Below are positions 44,068 through 49,847 of a DNA stretch of 49,847 bases, one piece after another. Both the position numbers and the translations under genes were made by a program. Positions within the stretch are counted from its first letter, which is position 1. Each line of letters starts with the position of its first letter. Source of the stretch: Saprospiraceae bacterium. Its GTDB lineage: Bacteria; Bacteroidota; Bacteroidia; Chitinophagales; Saprospiraceae. The stretch spans positions 1 to 49,847 of the forward strand of contig JAHDCK010000001.1 in assembly GCA_020629915.1 (NCBI GenBank), written 5' to 3'. The notes under the pieces were generated by a model. The model was given only the letters and a program-made list of their open reading frames with translations, had not been told where the DNA came from and searched no databases.

Positions 44068-44091
44068 AAATATTAAAATTGTCTATATAAA

Positions 44092-44502
44092 ATGGGAAAT
44101 TTAAGTTACGAAGATGCTAAAAAGGCTGTTTTCAGGGGTTTGATTCTCCTTGGAATTGTAACCATAATAGAAGTAGCCATCGCCCTTGTGGGGAAAGGAT
44201 ATATCATTCCGGGATTTCACTTGCCCTGGTGGCTGATGTATATTGCTATGATTGCCTTGAGTTTGTACAAAGCCTATTTTATCATAGGTGAATTCATGCA
44301 CATGCGGTATGAGGTAAAGGGATTAGCTATGAGTGTTCTTTTACCAACCGGGTTGTTGATTTGGGCGATTATCGCTTTTATGCAGGAAGGAGATTCCTGG
44401 AAAGATCGCCGGGAGCAAATTAACGAATGGAATTTGGACGGTACGCAGGGGATGATCGATTCTGATAAAATTTACTATTTGGATGAAACCAATATGGGAT
44501 AA
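44092..44502 (+). CDS. coxD: Cytochrome c oxidase subunit IV, bacterial type
   Basis: This 136-aa small subunit has three predicted helices (about 16-37, 45-66, 77-94) and the family motif YIAMIALSLYKAYFIIGEFMH, as in bacterial COX4/CyoD-type subunits. It assists assembly and stability of the oxidase. It is the last gene of the operon, 24 bases after coxC and 18 bases before the terminator. Confidence 0.9.
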   Translation: MGNLSYEDAKKAVFRGLILLGIVTIIEVAIALVGKGYIIPGFHLPWWLMYIAMIALSLYKAYFIIGEFMHMRYEVKGLAMSVLLPTGLLIWAIIAFMQEGDSWKDRREQINEWNLDGTQGMIDSDKIYYLDETNMG

Positions 44503-44520
44503 AATATAACGACAAAATGA

Positions 44521-44557
44521 AAAAAAGGGTAGTCATCACGATGACTACCCTTTTTTA
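44521..44557 (+). terminator. Strong intrinsic terminator of the act-cox operon
   Basis: AAAAAAGGGTAGTCAT (44521-44536) pairs perfectly with ATGACTACCCTTTTTT (44541-44556) around CACG. The 16-bp stem with a T-run ends the 16.4-kb operon. Confidence 0.95.
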
Positions 44558-44609
44558 TTGGTTTTTGGTATAGTTTTTAAACAATTGTGGTAGAACAATT
44601 TACAATGCC

Positions 44610-47600
44610 ATGAAGAAATCTACCCAACACCCAAACCAAACCTTTTGGCTACTTTTGATATTCCTGCTTTTTGGAACGACCGCAGTCAGCCAAAATCAAC
44701 CTGCAGCCGAGCAGTTTATCCGTAAATCCAGCCAAAAACTGGCTTTCGATGTAGCAGATACAGAAGAGCTTGATTTGAGAGATACCTATTTCTCAGATAA
44801 AACAGGATACCATTATTTATATTTTCAACAACAATATAAAGGCATAGATGTCTGGAATGGCATTTTTAATATTGTAATGAAGGAGGAACAAGTGGTTCAT
44901 TCAACCCATAGTTTTCAAAAAAAATTACCTGAAAAGGCCAATATCGAACAGCCGCTAGTCACTCCGCTATCAGCCATTCATTCTACCACTCAAAACCTGG
45001 GACTACCTCCCGGGATTTACAATCTGCTGGATCAACAACAAAGAAATGGAAAAACAGTCAAAGCCATTTATTCCGAAGGAGGGGTTAGTTCCCGAAACAT
45101 TGAAGTGGAATTGATTTGGTTCCCTATGGCTTCCGGTGAAGTACGCTTGGCCTGGAATGTCAATTTAAAACCCCGCAACCGAACGGATTGGTGGAATGTG
45201 CGGATCGATGCCAGCAATGGTGCTTTTTTAGAAAAAAATAACTGGACACTGCATTGCAAATTCGGACATTCGGAATGTAACCAGTCGCATCATCATTCTA
45301 ATACAATAAAAAAAGAAACGACCAATTCCGAAAAAACAGGAGCTGCCTGGTTTGATTATAAGGTAATTGCAATGCCACTGGAAAACATCAATCAGGGGCC
45401 TCGAACCATTGTGAATAGTCCCTGGACTGACCCGGATATCTGTGAAGCCAATGCCGTAACCCTGGGATGGCATAATGATGGAAGTTCTACCTATAATACC
45501 GTAACAAGAGGAAATAACACGGATACTTACGAGGATACAGATGCCACTAATACGCCAACGGGTGGAAATGCTGCCCGTGCTCAGGATGCGTCAGGCGAGT
45601 TTGATTTTCCCCTTGATCCGGGCGCAATGGGTTCTACCTATTTGGATGCGGCGATTACCAATTTATTTTACTGGACGAATATCGTTCACGATGTATTCTA
45701 TCATTATGGCTTTGATGAACCTGCGGGAAATTTTCAGCAAAACAATATGGGAAGAGGTGGACTTGGCGGAGATTTGGTTTTAGCAGAGGCGCAGGATGGA
45801 AGTGGAACGGACAATGCGAATTTTTCTGCTCCGCCGGATGGCTTTCCCGGACAGATGCAGATGTATTTGTGGTCTGCGGTTGCTCAAACCAATTTTTTGG
45901 TGAATAGTCCGACGGGAATTGCCGGAGGATATGGAGCCTTGGAATCAAATTTTAGTATTAATAATAAACTCGCCAACCTCGGCCCGGTTACTGGAGATTT
46001 GGTTCTGGCCATTGACAATTCGGGTGGAACGAGTGAGGCGTGTACTCTGAACCCTATTTCAAATGCCGCTGCAATTAATGGAAATATTGCAGTCATTGAC
46101 AGAGGAACTTGTCCTTTTACAGAAAAAGTAAAGAATGCCCAAAATGCCGGAGCCATTGCCGTTTTGGTTTGTAATAATGTTCCTGGGTTTCCGGTATATA
46201 TGTCAGGCGATGATAATACGATAACGATTCCAGCGATAATGATCAATCAAACCGATTGTAATTTGATAAAGGCCAATTTAACTGGTGTCAATGTTACAAT
46301 GGATGGTTATTTTGCCATGACGGATTCTGATTTGGATAATGGGATCATTGTCCATGAGTATGGTCATGGGATTTCCATGCGATTGACGGGAGGACCTTCC
46401 GCAGCGAGTTGTTTGTATAATGCCGAGCAGATGGGAGAGGGTTGGAGTGATTATTTTGGTCTGATGCTGACGACGGATTGGAATACGGCTTCAGCCACTG
46501 ATATTCGAGGCATTGGCACTTACGTAATCGGTGAAATTTTATATGGAGGTGGGATTCGTCCGTATCCTTATACCACAGATATGGGAATCAACCCAACAAC
46601 GTATGCGGATTTATCTAATTTGGGGTTTACTGAGCCGCATGGCGTAGGCTTTTTGTGGGGGACGATGCTTTGGGATATGACCTGGGCCATTATCGCTCAG
46701 GAAGGTGTCGATCCCAATATTTATTGTGGAACGGGTGGAAATAATATTGCCTTGCAACTTGTAGTTGAAGCCTTAAAATTACAACCTTGCAGCCCCGGAT
46801 TTGTAGATGGGCGAGATGCAATTTTAGCTGCGGATGAATTATTGTACAATGGAGAATACAGTTGTATAATTTGGGATGCTTTTGCCAATCGCGGGGTAGG
46901 GTATAGTGCCGATCAGGGATTGTCGAGCGACCGTACGGATCAGGTAGCGGCTTTTGATCTGCCAGCAACCGAACCCATGCAGGTGATAAAAACGGCGGAT
47001 AAAACCATCGTAGAGGAAGGTGATGTGATTACCTATTCTATCATAGCAAAAAACAAAAATTGTTCTAATATAAATAATGTTGTTGTATCTGATGTGCTTC
47101 CCACCGAATTGACTTATGTCAGTGGCTCTGCCAGTCATGGTGGAACCTACGACTCCGGGACAAGAACCCTGAGTTTCCCTTCTGTTGCCTCTCTGGGGAT
47201 TAACACCAGTACGGTTACTTATACCTTCCAGGCCACGGCAAATATCGGAACTTATTCCGCGCCAACGTACCCCGTAGATGATGATGTAGAAGGAGGTGCT
47301 TTGTGGACAGCAAACCCTTCTTCCGGAGCAGATCGATGGGTGATGACTAATTTTTTCCCGAATTCCCCATCTACCTCCTGGGCCATGCCTAATTCATCTA
47401 CTAAAGTTTTTACCACGATGACTTTGACCAATCCGGTAAGTTTGACGGGGTGTCCGACTTTAGAATTTATGCACTTTTATAATTTGGAATCGACCTGGGA
47501 CGGCGGTGTCGTAGAAATTTCAACGGATGCCGGAGCTTCCTGGATTGACATGGAGCCTTATTTTACCAGCAACGGATACAATTCGGCCATTGCCGGGAAC

Positions 47601-48425
47601 TCCAATAATGATATTGCTGGGCGAGCTGCCTACACAGGTTTTAGCAATTCTTATGTTCAGACGACCGCCGACCTTTCAGCTTTTTCAGGGGAGACTGTGA
47701 CGCTTCGTTTTGCTTTTGGTTCGGATGATAATACGACGGCAACAGGGCCGGTTGTAGGGTGGTTTATTGATGATATTAAAATTTCAAATATTAGTGGAAT
47801 TGCAAATACGGGTTATAGTACCTATAATTCGATTCAAGGGGAAGATGCGGTTTGTACTCAGTTAAGTGTCATCACGCCGGTTGAATTATTAGAAATAAAA
47901 GCCACCCCACTTTCGAGATCAATTGATGTAGAATGGACGACTATTTCGGAAACGGAAAATACCGGGTTTGAATTGTATCGAAGTTCGGAGGGAGAAGAAT
48001 TTGAGCCTATTGCCTGGATTCCGACACAGGGGAATGGAACGGAACTACAAACGTATCATTACGAGGATCGGGGAGTAGCTTCTAATACACGTTATTTTTA
48101 TAAATTTAAACAAATTGATTATGATAGAACGTTCAGTTGGTCTCCGGTGGCATCTGCTATGATAATCAATGAAGGGAAAGTAGATATTTATCCCAATCCT
48201 ACAGCGGATTTTTTCATATTAGAAGCATTGGAACCTTTAGGAAATACCCGCATACAAATTATTAATATGAAGGGAGAATTAGTTGAAACCTTTAATTTAA
48301 ATATAGAACAATCAAATAAATTTGAATTTGATTTAAAAGATTTGCCGGGAGGAATGTATTTTATTAATATAAATCCTTCTGTTGGTCGCAACTTTACTAA
48401 AAAATTAGTTTTACAAAAATTATAA
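44610..48425 (+). CDS. Secreted M36 (fungalysin) metallopeptidase with T9SS type A sorting domain
   Basis: This 1271-aa secreted zinc protease has a signal peptide (LLLIFLLFGTTAVSQ) and an FTP-type propeptide (residues about 40-200) that keeps it inactive. The M36 catalytic domain is interrupted by a PA domain (about 456-555, DRGTCPFTEKVKNAQNAGA). Zinc ligands are in HEYGHG (about 581-586), with the downstream glutamate in MGEGWSDYFG. A DUF11-like beta domain (DKTIVEEGDVITYSI), a jelly-roll-like domain and a type A T9SS sorting domain (VDIYPNPTADFF, MKGELVETF, LPGGMYFI, KKLVLQKL) complete it. It likely degrades external proteins for nutrition. It has its own upstream region after the operon terminator and a close paralogue 196 bases downstream. 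Confidence 0.95.
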   Translation: MKKSTQHPNQTFWLLLIFLLFGTTAVSQNQPAAEQFIRKSSQKLAFDVADTEELDLRDTYFSDKTGYHYLYFQQQYKGIDVWNGIFNIVMKEEQVVHSTHSFQKKLPEKANIEQPLVTPLSAIHSTTQNLGLPPGIYNLLDQQQRNGKTVKAIYSEGGVSSRNIEVELIWFPMASGEVRLAWNVNLKPRNRTDWWNVRIDASNGAFLEKNNWTLHCKFGHSECNQSHHHSNTIKKETTNSEKTGAAWFDYKVIAMPLENINQGPRTIVNSPWTDPDICEANAVTLGWHNDGSSTYNTVTRGNNTDTYEDTDATNTPTGGNAARAQDASGEFDFPLDPGAMGSTYLDAAITNLFYWTNIVHDVFYHYGFDEPAGNFQQNNMGRGGLGGDLVLAEAQDGSGTDNANFSAPPDGFPGQMQMYLWSAVAQTNFLVNSPTGIAGGYGALESNFSINNKLANLGPVTGDLVLAIDNSGGTSEACTLNPISNAAAINGNIAVIDRGTCPFTEKVKNAQNAGAIAVLVCNNVPGFPVYMSGDDNTITIPAIMINQTDCNLIKANLTGVNVTMDGYFAMTDSDLDNGIIVHEYGHGISMRLTGGPSAASCLYNAEQMGEGWSDYFGLMLTTDWNTASATDIRGIGTYVIGEILYGGGIRPYPYTTDMGINPTTYADLSNLGFTEPHGVGFLWGTMLWDMTWAIIAQEGVDPNIYCGTGGNNIALQLVVEALKLQPCSPGFVDGRDAILAADELLYNGEYSCIIWDAFANRGVGYSADQGLSSDRTDQVAAFDLPATEPMQVIKTADKTIVEEGDVITYSIIAKNKNCSNINNVVVSDVLPTELTYVSGSASHGGTYDSGTRTLSFPSVASLGINTSTVTYTFQATANIGTYSAPTYPVDDDVEGGALWTANPSSGADRWVMTNFFPNSPSTSWAMPNSSTKVFTTMTLTNPVSLTGCPTLEFMHFYNLESTWDGGVVEISTDAGASWIDMEPYFTSNGYNSAIAGNSNNDIAGRAAYTGFSNSYVQTTADLSAFSGETVTLRFAFGSDDNTTATGPVVGWFIDDIKISNISGIANTGYSTYNSIQGEDAVCTQLSVITPVELLEIKATPLSRSIDVEWTTISETENTGFELYRSSEGEEFEPIAWIPTQGNGTELQTYHYEDRGVASNTRYFYKFKQIDYDRTFSWSPVASAMIINEGKVDIYPNPTADFFILEALEPLGNTRIQIINMKGELVETFNLNIEQSNKFEFDLKDLPGGMYFININPSVGRNFTKKLVLQKL

Positions 48426-48451
48426 TATTATAAAATGCGTTCTGATTTTTG

Positions 48452-48491
48452 GCTTGAAGTGAAATCAAGCAGGACTTGTTTGTTAAACAAG
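48452..48491. repeat. Two adjacent hairpins after the first M36 gene
   Basis: GCTTGA/TCAAGC (48452-48457 and 48465-48470, 7-base loop) is followed by CTTGTTT/AAACAAG (48475-48481 and 48485-48491, 3-base loop). No T-run follows directly. They could be a terminator pair or a folded leader for the second protease. Confidence 0.5.
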
Positions 48492-48620
48492 GCAAGCATT
48501 TTAAAGTTAAAACCTTATATATAGGAAGTAGAAATAGTTAGCGTAACTTTTACAATAATGTAGCAAGAAAATCTAATGATTTTGCTATATTAGGTCTTTA
48601 TTCCTAAACCAAAAATTGAA

Positions 48621-49847
48621 ATGATGGACGCTAACTATTACACAAAAACCTTATCCTTTTTTATCTTATTCTTTCTCTTTGCTTGCCATTCTTTGACAGC
48701 TCAAAATATTGATGCTGCCACTGAATTTGTTAAAAATGACAAAAAAAGTAAAAATCTTACAAGTGAGGATGTCGCTGAAATAGCAGTAAAAGATGCCTAC
48801 ATTTCACCTCAAAATGGGTTTTCCTACATCTATTTTCAACAGCGTTATCAGGGAGTCGATGTTTGGAATGCTATTTATAATCTGGTTTTAGAAGGCGATC
48901 AGGTTCGTCATGCCAATACAACATTTAAAACCAACCTCTCCCTACAAACCAATAATAGTCAACCACAGATAACTTCGCTGCAAGCTGTGAGTCTCGCAGC
49001 AGCCCATCTTGGTTATACCATAAGTTCCAATCTCAAAGTATTGACCAAGGAATATCGGGCTGGCAAAGAAGTCCAAACCGTTTTTTCTGGTGCAGGTATT
49101 TCAAGAAATAACATTCCAGGTGATTTAGTTTGGATGACTCATGACGGGCAGTTAAGGCTGGCCTGGAATGTTAATATTGAATCAACTGTGGATTCAGATT
49201 GGTGGAATGTGAAAATCGATGCGGCTTCGGGAGAGTATCTAAGTAAAAATAACTGGACAGTTTACTGCAAATTTGATCATGCCGCCTGTACAAATCCAGC
49301 GCATAATGGCCAAAATATTTTTGCAAATTATAAGGAAGCTGTAGCGAGTCAACATTCAGTTGCTGCATTTGATTACCACGTTTATCCAATGCCCATTGAA
49401 TCTCCAAATCACGGAGCCAGCGCCGTTGTCAACAGCCCCTGGACAGATGCAGATATTTGTAATGCAAATGCCGTTTCACTAGGGTGGCATGATGATGGTT
49501 CTAATACTTATAACACGGCAACAAGGGGAAATAATGTGGATGCCTATGAAGATACAAATAACTCCAATGGCCCAACGGGTGGAAATAATGCCAGGGCTGT
49601 TGATGCTTCCAGTGATTTTAATTTCCCAATTGATCCCACACAGCCTCCCTCTTCTTATCAGGATGGAGCCATTACAAATTTATTTTATTGGAATAATATA
49701 ATTCATGATGTAACATACCATTATGGATTTGATGAACCAGCAGGAAACTTTCAGGAAAGTAATGAAGGACGCGGAGGAGCCGGGAGTGATTACGTAAATG
49801 CTGAGGCCCAGGACGGAGGAGGTAGTGATAATGCCAATTTTGCTACG
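48621..49847 (+). CDS. Second M36 (fungalysin) metallopeptidase, partial at window end
   Basis: The frame opens at ATGATG (48621) and runs without stop to the end of the window (409 codons). A signal peptide (TLSFFILFFLFACHSLTAQ) precedes an FTP-type propeptide (GFSYIYFQQRYQGVDVWNA) and the start of the M36 catalytic domain. It shares landmarks with the first protease: VNSPWTDADICNANAV, ITNLFYWNNIIHDV and HYGFDEPAGNFQ. The zinc motif lies past the window edge. It is clearly a tandem paralogue of the gene at 44610. Met at 48624 is an equally possible start. The 195-base gap holds two hairpins but no clear promoter match. Confidence 0.92.
   Translation, partial: MMDANYYTKTLSFFILFFLFACHSLTAQNIDAATEFVKNDKKSKNLTSEDVAEIAVKDAYISPQNGFSYIYFQQRYQGVDVWNAIYNLVLEGDQVRHANTTFKTNLSLQTNNSQPQITSLQAVSLAAAHLGYTISSNLKVLTKEYRAGKEVQTVFSGAGISRNNIPGDLVWMTHDGQLRLAWNVNIESTVDSDWWNVKIDAASGEYLSKNNWTVYCKFDHAACTNPAHNGQNIFANYKEAVASQHSVAAFDYHVYPMPIESPNHGASAVVNSPWTDADICNANAVSLGWHDDGSNTYNTATRGNNVDAYEDTNNSNGPTGGNNARAVDASSDFNFPIDPTQPPSSYQDGAITNLFYWNNIIHDVTYHYGFDEPAGNFQESNEGRGGAGSDYVNAEAQDGGGSDNANFAT

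Noticed and set aside
44518-44574. An 18-codon frame starting at the ATG just after coxD
   Set aside because: It is made of the terminator hairpin itself (stem bases read as codons), so it is almost certainly chance.

Overview
The window is a chromosomal segment of a Bacteroidota bacterium, most likely class Saprospiria or a close relative. The evidence is: type IX secretion (T9SS) cargo with both type A and type B C-terminal sorting domains, a PorP/SprF-family protein, an alternative complex III (ACIII) operon joined to an aa3 oxidase, Bacteroidetes-type promoters (TTTG-N19-TAnnTTTG) and A/T-rich leaders with no Shine-Dalgarno sequence. The exact lineage is inference. I see no transposase, integrase, phage gene, plasmid gene or CRISPR array.

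Layout. 1-1762: tRNA-Pro (cut by the window edge), tRNA-Ser and dnaA, all on the minus strand. 2100-4709: a minus-strand operon with a small membrane protein and a 5'-nucleotidase split into two separately exported halves. 4904-9875: an A-type Fe-S carrier, an MscS-related membrane protein, a histidine ammonia-lyase and glycine C-acetyltransferase. 10095-26317: two paralogous giant SprB-repeat surface proteins (15 and 9 repeats) on opposite strands, separated by sppA, an alpha/beta hydrolase and a small secreted protein; a PorP/SprF gene follows the second giant. 26407-27606: a lipoprotein of unknown role. 28064-44502: one 16.4-kb respiratory operon, actABCDEF-coxBA-ctaB-coxCC-coxD, preceded by a promoter and a cluster of dyads and closed by a strong terminator. 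44610-49847: two tandem M36 (fungalysin) metallopeptidases, the second cut by the window edge.

How the genes work together. The respiratory operon encodes a quinol:cytochrome c oxidoreductase (ACIII) and a cytochrome c oxidase, probably a physical supercomplex carrying electrons from menaquinol to oxygen. Several subunits carry extra modules: a class I cytochrome c domain on ActA, a helix-hairpin-helix domain on ActC, an OmpA peptidoglycan-binding domain on ActE, a 36-histidine insertion in ActF, a long charged tail on CoxB, a histidine-rich N-terminus on CoxA and a roughly 95-residue insertion in one CoxC. This decorated supercomplex is the most interesting system here. The giant adhesins, PorP/SprF protein and M36 proteases are surface or secreted T9SS-related proteins, suggesting a gliding, polymer-degrading lifestyle (inference).

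Most start codons are ATG in A-rich context. For five genes I moved the start from an upstream TTG or ATG to an internal ATG that fits the signal peptide, family N-terminus or promoter. hutH appears to start with TTG.
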